Below are positions 39,494-52,076 of a stretch of 64,000 nucleotides of DNA, in pieces. Source of the stretch: Agrocybe praecox (taxonomy: Eukaryota > Basidiomycota > Agaricomycetes > Agaricales > Agrocybaceae); assembly GCA_964017145.1 (NCBI GenBank), contig OZ024845.1, positions 1,798,001-1,862,000 of the forward strand, given 5' to 3'. Position numbers and translations under genes: made by a program. A model generated the notes under the pieces. That model searched no databases. It had not been told where the DNA came from and worked only from the letters and a program-made list of their open reading frames with translations. Position 1 is the stretch's first letter. Every line of letters starts with the position of its first letter.

Positions 39494-42400
39494 TCACTGA
39501 ATCAAATCCGGAGGATTCCCAGAGACATCCACTTTCCCAGCCTCGTCCATGACCGCATTGGCATAAGACACTCTGACGCCCATCTCCAGGCACGCGCGTT
39601 CCTCCTCCTCTGCAAGACCCAAAGTGTCCTTCGGTATCCACACAGTTCTCTGCGGTCTCGACGCAGCAGGATGAGCGAATCCATAGCTCTCTTCTTCGTC
39701 TTCCAATGGAACGGCTTCATCTGCGATATCCTTGCCCTTGGGATCGAGCGTCTGTTTATCCTCGCGGGCAGAGGATGGTTCACCGACTCCACTTCCATCA
39801 GCAGAGATGATAGACTCGTTTCCTGGTTGGGCTTGGATAACAGGTGCCTTGTATGTACGATCTTGCAAGCTCAAAGGAAGAGCAGTTAGCAGGGGGCCGT
39901 AAGAGTTATTGATGATGATGTTAAATCCGGCCTACAGAAAATAAAAAAAAGCCATCAGTCTATCATGGCTCGCAAATGACCCAAACTATAATCTTACAGT
40001 CAACACAATGAGCACAACCATCAGTGCGCCTTCCGGAATAGCACTGGGGTGCTTATTCTCGTCCCGAGTAAGGAAGAACAACGCGCACAGGCAAACCTGC
40101 TGCACATACATGCCAACGAAAACATGTTGCAGAGCCTTTGGATAGAAAAGACCTCCAGTATCCGTTGTCGTAGGTTGTTGATAAGCATAGAGGAAAAGAT
40201 ACTTGTACAACTGATAGAACATGAAAAATGTCGCGCATGCAAGACCGTTGATGATAGGTGAGATAATGGAATATCCGAGAGCTTAAGAAAATATTACGCG
40301 GTCAACACAGAAATGTTGCGATTATAATAGACAGAATTACCAATGACGACCAGAAGGGTTATGCCAGGGAAAGTCGTTCCCCACGCGACATTTCTGAGTG
40401 TGTATTTGATACCATATACCGATCGAGGTGTGGATCCAAGAATGTACAGTTTGACATAGTATAGGATGAGAGGAACAATCTGCAAGAATCCACCAGCAAC
40501 GCCAGATAAGCCTTGCAAGATGACATATCTATGTAATTCAAAGAGTCATCGGTGATTTTCCTACGCTCAAAGGATTGAGATGATCTTACGTTAGGAAGAA
40601 CGTTGAGGCTTGAGGGAGTTTTTGAGCTAAGATGGTCGGAATAGAACTAGGGTCGTTGAGTAGTTGTGTAAGGGACGCCATGATTCCGGACGAGAGCGTA
40701 ACAATCAAAAATGAGTGCTATGCAAAATAATGAATTTAGCAAACAAGAATGCAAATAGGAGAAGAATGTCACATACGACGACTTGGAAAATGAAGAACCT
40801 GGTCATCAAGGAAAGTTCAAGCCCGGTGTATTTGGGTATACCCTCAAAGCGAGCCAGTAATCTCAGCACGATGGGGAGAAGCATCATCAGAACTGCCAAT
40901 AACACAGGGGGCAGGATACCCTATGAGAAAAACCTCAGTTGATCGTAGAAGGCATGCATGTTGCAAAGAAAATCGCACAGAAATAATGCCAACGACGATA
41001 TTGGGCAAGGTACATATCCAAGCCAAAAATTTGGCTTTTGAGCAAACAGTGTGGATGTTTGATATAATACCGACGAAAGAAACTGGAAAACAAAATAATT
41101 GACATAGGCACATAGAGCAAAATCAATGATCAAAACGCACCAGGAATAGCCCAGAAAATGATCAACGCCGCAGTTGCAGCGTAGCTGATAGCGAGGCGAA
41201 TCTAAACGAATAAACCCTTGTTAAACTTTCATAGCCTTCTAAAGAAAGTAGATCCGAGAGTTTACTACATACCTTCTGTTCGTAAGGATTCATACCAAGG
41301 TTGGACCAAATGACATCCTGTGGCGCGACTTCAATGTATTTGTCACCTGCAATGAGGGATTAATTGATGAAGGGAATCATCGAATCAAATGACATAATAC
41401 GCACTCATGCGATATGGCTCGTGGTGTGTTAACACCTGAACCGCAAGATGCGCCGAAATTTGCCTGTTGAAAGTGACGAAAGCGCTGTTCAAAGTTGGGA
41501 AATCCTCTCCTCCTGCGCCAACAACACGGCCTTTCACCGCCTCCGCACCCTTGACGACGCCACTGACCGTGCCTTTAGCTACATTTTCAACAAGACCAGC
41601 TGCCTGTCGTCCAGCATTCAGGGGGTTCAAGTAATCTTTATGGCGGTCCTCGGCGCGCAGACGTGGGTTTCCATCCGCATCCACGGCAGCTTCTGAGAAA
41701 TCCTCCTCATCCACAATACTAGGTTCGGCTGTGCCTCGTTCGTCTTGTTCCCTGATCTTCGCCCGTCCTTCATCTAACAGTCTCGTGCATTCAACAATTT
41801 CTTTGCGTGCCCAGGTGATCGTGTCAACTTTCTCCCCAGTGAATGGAATTGTCCCGAGTCTGTGCGTCGGTCTCTCGGATTCAGGGACAATGGTCTCAGC
41901 TTCCGTCACAGCTGTCTCTGGATCAGGGGTATCCTTTGATTTCTCCCCTTTCTTCGCTGCCTTCAATCGTAACTTGGCGGCGGTGTTCAGTAATGCTGTT
42001 TCGGCCGACTCGAGTTTAGCACAGGCCGCGGTGCGGCGATCATAGATGTCAGGTAGCTCTTTGAGATCCCTGAAGATTAAAGAGAGGTAAACGTTGGGTA
42101 CTCATAACCGAGGAGAAGGTTCAGAGTTAGGAGAAGGCTTGCCTATTAATCCAAATCTTCTTGACACCGCCAGGGAGTTCGTTGAATAGCTTGTAAAGAG
42201 CATCTTGAGTGAGATATTTTTTCGGGATGCCAGTAATAAGGATTGTGTTTGCTTGAACAGATTTTGAGTGCGATCGCTCGATCAAATGCTGTTGACGGGT
42301 AATGATGAAGTGACGCATTTCCTTCTTTATGTTGTAGAAAATCCAAACTTGAGAGGAGTTATTATCTTGGATGGAAAAAAAGGGGTATTCAAGCGAGAGA

Positions 42401-42985
42401 CTTACACGTAAAAAGGTATACGAGTATCAAGTGCCCAGCGTATCTGTCCTGGGCCCTCTTATTACTCGCAACGTTTCCGAATGTAAATCGATCGAGACCA
42501 TTGAGACCAGGAGCAGAGGTGTTGACGGAGGTCAAAGGAAGTAACACAACCCATGAAACGAGCCAGATGGGCAGGAGGATCAAGGTCATAAGACGTAAGA
42601 AGCGTACAAAGAAGTAAGCATCTAGGCCATTTGCAGGTATAATAGCACGATAGTCTGCACGCAAAACTGCCAATGGCCATAAGAAAATGCTGCGAGACAA
42701 CGGTTTTACTCGCTTTCTGTAAAGAGTTAGTCGTGTTCTGCGACATTTAAAAGCAAATAAGCGCACTCTGGTTTTGGGATATAGGTCCTTGGTTCATATA
42801 TGGACTTGAAGTATGGCCTTAGCAGAGTGAAAGCAGCAATTTCTGCGGCAAAGACTATCAAATTGAATACCAAGGCCGTTACGAACGTCGCCGTCGACGC
42901 CGTCTTGGCCTGGGATATGTCGTTGGACCTGTATAAGTGGAAAAAGTAAGCGGAAGAGTCATTGCATAAAAAAAGAGGATTACAT
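39494..42985 (-). CDS. CSC1/OSCA-like calcium-permeable channel (RSN1 family)
   Basis: Thirteen exons: 42985-42984, 42928-42767, 42716-42406, 42347-42143, 42069-41405, 41346-41273, 41201-41141, 41082-40979, 40920-40777, 40717-40590, 40528-40341, 40281-39998 and 39931-39494; 921 residues. The N-terminal membrane segments (TFVTALVFNLIVF) are followed by the cytosolic PHM7-type region with ILITGIPKKY and a variable charged insert. The 7TM RSN1 core then has AFVTFNRQISAHLAVQ, DVIWSNLGMN, PVVL-type helices and STFFLTYVILQGLSG. The acidic C-terminus is cytosolic. Members are osmosensitive, calcium-permeable cation channels or lipid scramblases related to TMEM16/TMC. The start codon is split: AT, a 55-nt intron, then G. 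Intron 4 has a GC donor (AG/GCAAGC). Confidence 0.92.
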
Positions 42986-44782
42986 GGTAGGAGGAGGAAA
43001 GGAGAGGTAGAGAGCGCAAAGCCCACCACGGTTCGAGTTTATAAATGAAATTGACGTATTGTATTTGTGCATAGTGAGCCTAGTCCATATGCGGATATCG
43101 GTGACATAATCCTGAGACAGATTACAATTTTCTTCAATTCTACACATAAAATCTTCCACATTCTCCTGACAATATTTTCAAGTACTCTTTCTGATTTTAC
43201 TATCTGTGTTTTATGGAATAACTGGGTGGGGATCGCCCTTTACTCTCACTTACATAACAATTGAAAAACTCGAGATCATTCTATGTTGATCCGTTCTTGA
43301 TAGCTTGAATGAAGCAGGCTCAGCTGCCCTATTTTCTCTTATCTGCATACATTCAAACTGTGCTCAGGTTCGATATATATCCCTTAAATTCTGCCTTCAA
43401 ATGATTGTCTCGTGTCTCCTACTTCTTATCGCTAGAACCTCAGTTGTGGTCAAAAAATCACAGCACGCCGCAGAAAACTCTCACGGAGCTCGATCTGTTC
43501 CCCTCTGTTCCCTCAGACTTGGATATCGCTTCCGAAATGCCACCGTTTGGCGTTCATAAATGTTCATATGTTCATATGTGTGTATGACTTAAATTCAACT
43601 CCAATCTCACCCGGAGACGGCACTCCAAAGCATGCCTGACGTCGAGCACCGCCTTTGGTACCTATAACCTGTACACAGATGGCCAACGATCGCATGCCAT
43701 CTCTCCGGAGGTCACAGCGGCAACACTCTCACTAGAAGTATATGTTATACTTAACTTTCTATGTTGCCTCGAAAATGGAATAGCCTCCTCTAGTTCCGAT
43801 TTGTGTCGCATCAAATGCTTCCATATCGACACCACTGAAATCAACCGGGAGCCGGCCATTATTTTATCAAAAAGGTTTATATGTACTCGCTGCGTCGAAG
43901 AACATTGGATTAAAAATTTACTCATTTTCTCCTTCAACTGAGTACCAAAATAAAATTTCCTGGTGGTATCAATGATTTGCGCCTCGGAACTTTCCGAGCT
44001 ATGTATAACCTTCGTCTCATAAACATTCTACTTATGGGCGCTGATAAGGTGAATATTTCAAATTAGGGGGACACGATATAGCGAGGGGCTGAAGGTGACT
44101 ATGAATCCTCAGGAGCTTTGTCTAATATATCAATCAAAACCTCGAAACGGGTTTGCGAAGTCCTCCAGAGTCCAGCTCCGGAGATAAAATTCCACTCTCA
44201 ATGGGGACTTGGAATTGCACGAACGAACACACTTCGTCTGTTTTTCGGTGCATAGTTACACTTCAAGCTACACACACTCGAGGTGGTTAGGGCAAAGTTG
44301 ATAAATAATACAAATAGCGACACGGTACACCGACACGACCGCGTATCCATGTTATATTTTTATTTTGTGTACGCTGGGTTCTATTTATAGTAGATATTAG
44401 ATATAGATAGAAGAATGATTCGCGTCGGTCTGCATTCCGTACCGCTTGTACATAGTGACATCGGACATATACGAATGTCGGAGCAACAAACAGATTTGAC
44501 ACTCAATCCAACCTTACATGATATGTGATGGGTCATAGATGTACTGCAAACGTGGAATGTTGCCCGTCATGAGAGTCCTGAACAAGTACATAAACATATA
44601 AATAAATAAGTGTTGAATGAAAAGAAGATTGAGGCACTGTAGTCCTTTCACGTCAAGCTGATGGACATAAATTGAGAACGACATGCAATTCCAGCACACG
44701 TTCTGCAAAGTATTTACCTCCTTGACGTTACAGGCCACATATAATTAAATGCCCATTAAGCGCTTGAGCTCATGTGCAGAGC
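42986..44782. other. Long AT-rich intergenic region
   Basis: About 1.8 kb with no supported gene on either strand. It includes the promoter side of the channel gene and the 3' side of the secreted-protein gene. Short frames do not extend and no repeats stand out. Confidence 0.45.
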
Positions 44783-45803
44783 TCAGGTAGTACTAATGCT
44801 GAGTCCATCCAACGCACCCTGATACTCCTCCAACGGAACACGAAATACATCAACATCCTTAACCTTAGACGCGCTCATCCTGAACCTACTATCCATCGGG
44901 AAAGTAGCAGTGCCGTTCGTCGAATCCGTATATAGCGGTGTCGCATCAGTCTTGAAGAAAATGAACGTGGTGGGACTGGAAACTTGTATGAATCTGCACC
45001 CTTGGACTCGGGCATAGGTCGTCACTTGCGTCTTGGTGTACAGATAGAAAGGTGACATCTGTATACTGCATGCAGATTGTATATTGTTGGCCAGCGATGC
45101 GGGTCTCAATTCAAAGGCAGCGGCTCCTGCGTTTGTAGATGACCTGGTGAGGTTAGTTAGGCACCCTTCGTAGTATCAGCAGGAGAATCCTACCCGAGCG
45201 AGTGCTTACCTTGTGGAATTAACGCTCAGTTGACCGTGAATGCTAGAAGAAACAAGTGACGTTCCAGAATCATCGCTGTGTCAAAGATTACCAATTAAAC
45301 ATTAATTACAATGAACGCGTCTTTCAAACGAAGCCTGCCACGTACGCTGTATCAAGGACAAAATACCACTCCGCCATAAAGAAAGGACTCGAAGCAGAAT
45401 CAGACATCATAGGCTCAACGATGTTCTCTGTGAGCCCAGCACTTCCATAGTTCCGTGGTAAAATACTTTTTACGATGAAGTCATTTTCGTATCCCGCAAT
45501 TCTCCCTGATTTTTTGGGAGGCAAGATAAATCCAAAAGTCGAGTTGAAGACCTCTGTCTACATCACCCCCCCAAATCGAACGTCAGAAATGGCTCAACGG
45601 AAGGGTGGACTACTTACCTGTATATCTTTAGTGCAGAAATCAAGAACAGAGCTGCACACGGATTTAGGAGTAATAAATTGGCCGTGGACGCTCGCTGCAA
45701 CATTGGGGACGCGTTAATATTCTCTGAAAAATATTCTCTGACATATGTGCTGACCTGCAAGGAGTACTAGGGTTGTAAAAAGTTCAACGAGTATGAACTG
45801 CAT
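44783..45803 (-). CDS. Secreted protein of unknown function, paralogue 1
   Basis: Five exons: 45803-45755, 45694-45618, 45557-45346, 45275-45210 and 45143-44783; 254 residues. It begins with a signal peptide (MQFILVELFTTLVLLAASVHG). The mature part has VCSSVLDFCTKDIQ, an NSTFGF glycosylation-type sequon, a central GYENDFIVKSILP stretch and a C-terminal block SIQMSPFYLYTKTQ with GCRFIQ. Cysteines are few and shared with paralogue 2 at 49.8 kb, which supports paired disulphides. I do not recognise the family. It is probably a secreted or cell-surface protein; no catalytic motif is seen. Confidence 0.8.
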
Positions 45804-45864
45804 GACGTTGGGTGAAGTGAGTCTCGAAAAAAGGCAAGTAGGTAGTGAAGTACTTGCGATTGAA

Positions 45865-45888
45865 GGAGTATTTCGTTGGCTTTTAAGG
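45865..45888 (-). promoter_or_regulatory. Conserved upstream element of secreted paralogue 1
   Basis: GAGTAT, a few variable bases, then GTTGGCTTTTAAG (plus-strand text) lies 62-85 bp before the start codon. The same block occurs 72-93 bp before the start of paralogue 2 at 50924-50945. Read in gene orientation it contains CTTAAAAGCC, a TATA-like core. Conservation between diverged paralogues suggests a shared core promoter. Confidence 0.5.
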
Positions 45889-46702
45889 CTGCAGCCTAAA
45901 TTTAAACACTTGAAGGCTGCAGATTTGAACTAATTGTTAAGAGAGGCTGTTCGGACATACATAACACATAACACTAGGGTACTATGATCGGCCCGCACGG
46001 TATGAGATGCCTATTCTGTACCACAGAATACCGCGCTGATTTTACTCTGAACGCCACAAGAGGAATGATGTAGATGCTCCCCATCTGTATACTATGAGTC
46101 TTTAGCATCATCTAATCGGGAAGCCATGGGTCCATGAGTGACTCACTCATCTGTCAGGAACGTGAATGGAGCAGGTAATCGATCATTTCAACTATATGTG
46201 TATTTTAAAAGAAGGGGTGGGCGCTCGTCTCTATGAATGACATTACTAGAAGACGCCGCAGTGCGAGGTCAGACAAGTACCGGCTAACTTTTTATTCCTG
46301 AAACTCATCCCGTAGTCGTTCATCATTTTTACATTAAATTTTTATTATAATGATATGGCTAGTATTGGGTGATGAGCCCCTGAATGCCGCAATACGAAGT
46401 TATGTGATAGCAGGTAACACAGCAGGTGCCGATACCTATGTCTCCGAGAAACAGGTTAATAAATACAGGTCGCATGTATTTATTAAATTTATACTGTTAT
46501 CGTCTATTTCTTCAATACCGAGTGGCCCCTACTCATATATATATATATTTATTGGGGCATCCAATTATAAAATCGGCCTACTAAAAGCATCGAAAGGCAT
46601 CATTGTGAATGAGTCGCATGTTCTAGAAATAGAAAACAAGGCCGGTTATAACTACACCAGAAACGATCACTAATTTTCCTGTCCCCGCATCCTTCATAAT
46701 TC
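45889..46702. other. Intergenic interval
   Basis: About 800 bases without a supported gene between the promoter of secreted paralogue 1 and the 3' end of the F-box gene. The plus-strand frame at 46350-46673 has no recognisable feature. Confidence 0.4.
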
Positions 46703-48136
46703 CTAATCATGAAACGTCATGGACATAGCGAAAAGGTCCATATCATTGGCATCTGTATATGTTATCTCTGCTCCAGCTTGTCGAAGCTCTAAGAGCTTTG
46801 GTAGGACATCCTTTGGGATAGCCTTCAGCGCCATGCCATTTTCGGGTTCTCTATATTCGTTGACGACCTTAAGAACCTTTAACGGGCGTCGATTAGGGCT
46901 CGAGAAAGTCGAAGGAGATCCAAACATGTCAGGAACAAGTGACCATGGAAATGCCATATGGTAATATAACCCATACTCCAAAGATTCAAGGCAAGGTAAC
47001 AACGGCGTAGCATCGCTTTCATATAGACCTGGGCCCGACGTTTGTGCAAGCTCCCTGAGCAGAGGGGCGGCATTCAAAGTTTCAATTTCAACTTCTTCTC
47101 TATCTATAAGTGGGAATAAATGAAGATGCGTGATTGAAGGGATAGCCCGAAAGAGGTGACGAAGGTCCTCGTACTCAAAAGAAGGGAATATCATTTCCAA
47201 TTTCAACAGCGGAAATGCTGAACGAGTGAAGAAATCCATGAGTGGCGAGTCTTCCAATGTGCCGCAGGATTGGTACCTGAAGTGAATTAAATTGGGCAAC
47301 GTTACGACCGACAAAAATTCCGGATGGGCATGACTGGGATCTCCACTACTATCGTATGTGAGGCGGCGAAGATTTTTGTGCACGAAACCGGGACGCGGAT
47401 TCGAAGTGTCGATGTCGATGCCATATTCGAACACTTTTGAGAATTGGTAAGATTCAAGGTTTGGAGAGGAGCGTAATATATTGATGCAGTCTGTGAATAG
47501 GACGGATTGAACATCCACTTCTGTGACTGAGCTCCAGTTGATGTTTAATGCTTTCAAAGGAATCTTCGATAAGAATAACTTCTCGGGTGAAGGCTTTGAT
47601 GTATCTTCATCCCAGAGTAAATGGCCTTCAGTGGTGAACAAGGGTCCTTCATTGGTGACGTGAAGTCCTAGGGTGTGGATTATCGGGGTCTCCTCAACTA
47701 TATTGCAAAGATTTGTGATGAATTCCCAGGGCATATGTGCATCCAAATAATACCATCGATATGCGTTTTCTGCAATCACTGCCAGTAAAAGCTCACAGTC
47801 GTCGTCATATTCATCCTCTGCGAAAAAATCAAGGACCAAAGTTATCCTTAATGGGACCGCCTTCGAACGCGAAAGCCACTCCTCAACAAGCTCGACGCGT
47901 TTCGGATTTTTGGAAAGGTTGATAGAGATCGCAAGGGTAGACCACAAGAACGGCGTTGACCAGGCAATTTCCCGCCACCTTTTGCACACTGCTCCTAGTT
48001 TCAATGGTTCAGAGAGGGTGGAAGACTGAAATCCCCACGAGTTATTGTAATGAAAACGATCTGGAAGGCCTGGTAGACTGTGTTGGAATATCGAAGCCAT
48101 AATTTCGATAGGAATGGAACTCGTAGCGCTTGCCAT
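46703..48136 (-). CDS. F-box protein
   Basis: A single-exon frame of 477 residues from the ATG at 48136; upstream codons in frame lack an ATG. The F-box is at the very start: SIPIEIMASIFQHSLPGLP, then LKLGAVCKRWREIAWSTPFLW. The rest is a leucine-rich, repeat-like region ending near LELRQAGAEITYTD, a pattern common in agaricomycete F-box/LRR proteins. It is likely a substrate adaptor of an SCF ubiquitin ligase; the target is unknown. It lies between the two paralogous secreted-protein genes, in the same orientation. Confidence 0.85.
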   Translation of the reverse strand: MASATSSIPIEIMASIFQHSLPGLPDRFHYNNSWGFQSSTLSEPLKLGAVCKRWREIAWSTPFLWSTLAISINLSKNPKRVELVEEWLSRSKAVPLRITLVLDFFAEDEYDDDCELLLAVIAENAYRWYYLDAHMPWEFITNLCNIVEETPIIHTLGLHVTNEGPLFTTEGHLLWDEDTSKPSPEKLFLSKIPLKALNINWSSVTEVDVQSVLFTDCINILRSSPNLESYQFSKVFEYGIDIDTSNPRPGFVHKNLRRLTYDSSGDPSHAHPEFLSVVTLPNLIHFRYQSCGTLEDSPLMDFFTRSAFPLLKLEMIFPSFEYEDLRHLFRAIPSITHLHLFPLIDREEVEIETLNAAPLLRELAQTSGPGLYESDATPLLPCLESLEYGLYYHMAFPWSLVPDMFGSPSTFSSPNRRPLKVLKVVNEYREPENGMALKAIPKDVLPKLLELRQAGAEITYTDANDMDLFAMSMTFHD

Positions 48137-49840
48137 CGACGAGTATACTTGCACCGTTGTTTCTGATTATCGCTCTCCGTAGAGTCTGGAATGGGGAACA
48201 TCCAGGTGAGTATATCGGTGCTTCATAGCCGTTGAAATCAGTCCTACTGACTTGTGGTTCCTGGATTACAGAAGTTGTTGCTGGGTCCACAGATGTTATC
48301 TACTGTCGTCTCGGCCGAAGGGCTTGAAATTCGGCCTTCCGTGAACGCTAAAGAAGGCCTATTTACACGGCGGACATTTGCTTGTGAAGTCCGATTTGGG
48401 CGGAGCCTGTCATCAGGTGTCAAGTGATCTGTCAAGCGTTCGGCTTGCCAAGCCGATCCTACTAGCAGATATTTCTAGGCCAGCATCCAGCTTGTTTTTA
48501 TCGTCGACCATCCAATTTATTTTCTGTTTACCATACCCAACCACCTATTTTCCAACTGTTTGCGCCGTATAAATATATGGCTCCATTGTTTACCATGAAA
48601 TCTAAACAAGGGGTCGGTAGTACTTACCGCCAGAACTGGCATGATGCCCTTGCACTTCTAATTGACTTCTACTACCCTCTTTTTCTTATTTATCTCTCGT
48701 CACAGGCTGTACTCACTAAAAGACTTCTGTAACACAGAAAACAATATGGGGGAATATTAGGGTCACTCTTTGGAAAGGTGAAAGAATAAAGAACCACCGT
48801 AGAAGATGGCTGTTAACTTTTAAGTAATAGTTAAATGTTCATGTTTCCGCCCATCATTATACTTCACTACATGCCTGTTGCGCTTTTTTTTGAACCAAAA
48901 GTGCTCTCTTTTGGATTGTGCAGATCTGGTTTACTTTGGGTTATGTGTACAGTTTTTTTTTGGCCTCCGAGTCTTCATTTTGATGAACCTGTGTATCACT
49001 GTGCCCAAACTGTACCTTATATTGAGGTGTTCACTAGAATATATATATTCCTTTAAACTGGTTTCTGCGTGCCTGTATCCTTGACAGTCGCTTGAGTGTA
49101 CATATTCTGTACGTAGTTCGCACAAAGGTTTGGCTTTGATATTCGGCAGTGGGCAGGCAAAGCCAGGAATTGACGGCTTCACTCGGCCATCAATTTGACA
49201 ACGAAGTGACCCATAAGTTGACAGTCTCAAGTCACAACCTACTTCTCCCCCTCAACAGAAAAGTGGCGAATCCAGGACTCGAACTCGGGGGTTTCACAGT
49301 AAGCTGATTTTTGGTGTATTTCTCCGTTCTTTCTTGGAAAGTAGATCCAAAAACAGACTCAGACAAGGACTCAAAAACCCAGCTGTGAAACACCCTATAG
49401 TGTGGCCGATACCTGTATCTTGGAAATACGGGTCAATATATACACGCAACTGGTATATATTAGGTTGTATTTCCCATATACCGGTATCGGCGCTCGCCGT
49501 GTAAACAAAAAGTGTACGGCGAACTCGGATAGAGCTATGCATGCCTATTTCTGGCTCAATAGTGTTCTATTCTTAGATTATTAAAATAGAATAAATGTCT
49601 CGGCGACTGCCGAGAGCGACCAAAAATACTATGATATCAGAAGCATGTAACGATAGGAAATAGATTCAAACGTGGAATGAATTACTTGCTGTTATAAGAA
49701 TTCTGACCAGATAAATAAATACATAAATAAATTGTAGATGAAAACAGAATGAGGTCGTACAGTCAAGTCTAGTGGGCTTTGATTCTTGAACGAGAGAACG
49801 TTACGCAATTCCAACTATGCCCTTTGAACCCATTTGTAAC
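48137..49840. other. Intergenic region with repeats
   Basis: About 1.7 kb without a supported gene. It contains the foldback repeat at 49406-49490. Around 49240-49290 CTCCCCCTCAAC is followed by GGACTCGAACTC, an inverted B-box-like or tRNA-end-like motif. These look like mobile-element remnants. Confidence 0.45.
49406..49490. repeat. Foldback repeat with 37-bp arms
   Basis: The left arm starts CCGATACCTGTAT at 49406. The right arm ends CCGGTATCGG at 49490 and is its imperfect inverted copy, with AATATATA near the centre on both sides and an 11-base loop. It could be a minimal MITE or a cruciform-forming element. No target duplication is obvious. Confidence 0.7.
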
Positions 49841-50852
49841 TCATATACTAAGCTCACCCAACGCATTCATATACTCCTCCAACGACACCCGCAAAGCGTC
49901 AACATCCTTAATCATAGCCGAGCTAGATTTAAACTTATCATCCAGCGGAAACACAGCAGTCCTATTCGTCGCGTCCGTATACTGAGGTGCTGCATCCGTC
50001 TTGAAGAAATCAACCGTCGCTGGCCCGTCGGAAGTCCGGCGTATGAATCTGCATCCTTGTACTCGAGCGTAGGCTGTGATTTGCGTTTTGGTGTATAGGT
50101 AGAAGGGGGACATTTGGAGCCTGCAGGACGAGTTATTGTTGGAGAGCTGTGATGCGGGTGTCAGTTCAAAGGAAGAGACTCCTTGCAGGTTCGGACTGCT
50201 GAGAGTGTATTAGAATGTTGTATATAATAGACAGGGAATAGATCTGCATACGTTGTTGAATTGGTGCTTAATTGACCATAGATAGTGGATGACACAAGCG
50301 ACGTTCCCGAGGGTGTCCTTTATCATATAATATTTGAGTTGAAAACAAGATATATTACAGCTTAGCCACGTACGGGATATTGATTCTCAAACCAAACCAT
50401 TTGGTAATAATTATAGGAGGAGACTGTGGAGTCGGCCCGGTTGTCGTAGTGGTATCGATGTTCTCTCTGAGCCCAGCACTTCCGTACGAGGGCGGTAGGA
50501 TGCTCTTCAGGATAAAATCGTCTTCGTATCCAGAAGTACTCCCTGGTTTACTAGGAGGTAGCAAGAATCCGAAAGTAGAGTTAAGAGCTTGAACCTGTAG
50601 GTCGCAAGTATAACTTCAACGTCAGACATGGACCCAGGTATTTTTCTACGCCAGGCAAATACCTGTATATCCTTGGTACAGAAATCAAGGATGGAGCTGC
50701 ATACAGAATTGGGAGTAGATTGGCCCCACAAAGCACTCACTGGAGTACAGAATAACCGTGATTATTTCTCTATGAACAGACTGAGTGGGCCAGCTAGTGC
50801 ACTCACCTGCGAGAAGCAGCATCGTCGACAATTTAGCAATCGAGGATTTCAT
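49841..50852 (-). CDS. Secreted protein of unknown function, paralogue 2
   Basis: Five exons with the same intron phases as paralogue 1: 50852-50807, 50739-50663, 50594-50374, 50317-50252 and 50198-49841; 255 residues. The signal peptide reads MKSSIAKLSTMLLLAVSALWG. Shared blocks are VCSSILDFCTKDIQ, NSTFGFLLPPSKPG, GYEDDFILKSILPPSYGSAG, TSLVSSTIYGQLS and MSPFYLYTKTQITAYARVQG. It has a short threonine run in the middle. Conserved structure and clean frames show both copies are maintained. Function is unknown. Confidence 0.8.
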
Positions 50853-52076
50853 GTTATGGATATTGAAATTTCCTGGAAAATACGAGTAGAGGAAAATAGA
50901 ACTTCGCTGAGATGTTTTTATATGAGTATCCTGTTGGCTTTTAAGTAAAATAAGAGAAGCTGTAACTGTATACTATTAATATTGTCCAATTATATATATA
51001 TTCTTGTGCTGCGCGTTGTAGAGGATCCCGCTACGGCTCATGCAGTTCACGCCTTACTTCTGGAATTTTTGATTATCAAAGAGTATTATTGCCCAAACCC
51101 GGAGATATCTAGCGCCGGTTGACATCGTGGAAAGCAAGTTTCTCTAAAAAAACACAATGAAGAGCGTACCGAGCACTCTCATACTATATTCATTGACCTA
51201 TTGACGGAAGTGCTAAATGCCAATCAAACTGAGCTACCTGGGCTCAGCATGACATAGGGCGATGTATGCGGAAATAAAGACTCTATTCCTGGATCCCGCC
51301 AACGCCAATGTATCCTCTGGAAAAGCTCTACTTCTACTAGTAGCACAATGACGCGGAGTGGGACTGGACTTCACGGCGAAAAACATACAAAAGCGGTGAT
51401 TATTTCCTGATATATTTAACTGTGAAATATGCCAGTACAGGTACATATGATAGCGTGGCACATTAATGATGTGATTAAGATGATCAACGGCGATGGGGCT
51501 GTACTAACTTCGCGCTTCGACTTCAAGATGCAATGATGTTGCTCAGGACTCCAATATTGCTATGAGTAATTCTTGAAAGCATTCTGCAAGACAACGTATG
51601 AGATAGCTTTCGTATTTCTTGTTCAATTTGATCTTACTCAATACCAGGATAATGAGAGTATTTCCACTTCCATTCATGTGTGGCGTAGTATACATTCAAC
51701 GACATGATGGAGATTCATCTGGGTGGTGAGAATAAATATAAAAAGTTTATACCGAGTAACGCTGTACACCTATTATTCATACATATCATCTTTGTACCCG
51801 TTGTACTCACCATGTGCGCATCAAGTTCTTTTTAAACTTCTTGCCTGAAGTTCCAAACGCGGCAATCAGTATTCGCTCACTGTGCGGCGTTCATCATGAT
51901 ATGGGCGCCCAACTTTTCGGACTGTTGATTTAACACGAATGATATGATAGAGCCCCAGGATAAGCCACGCTATCCAGATAGTTCAGCGACCTTGCATATG
52001 GTATAAAGGTGATCATGAATTCGGTTCTGCATCCTTAGGTTAGTAGGCAAAACGACCTAAAAGTCCGCTTAATTAC
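50853..52076. other. Intergenic region
   Basis: About 1.2 kb without a supported gene. It holds the promoter of secreted paralogue 2 (with the conserved element at 50924-50945) and the promoter of the dehydrogenase. The remainder shows only short random frames. Confidence 0.4.
50924..50945 (-). promoter_or_regulatory. Conserved upstream element of secreted paralogue 2
   Basis: Counterpart of the block at 45865-45888, with GAGTAT and GTTGGCTTTTAAG kept (plus-strand text). Just downstream in gene orientation is ATATAAAAAC, a good TATA-type sequence. Confidence 0.5.

Noticed and set aside
41448..41696. Plus-strand frame overlapping the channel gene
   Set aside because: Antisense to the cytosolic insert of the CSC1-like protein, which has full splice and family support.
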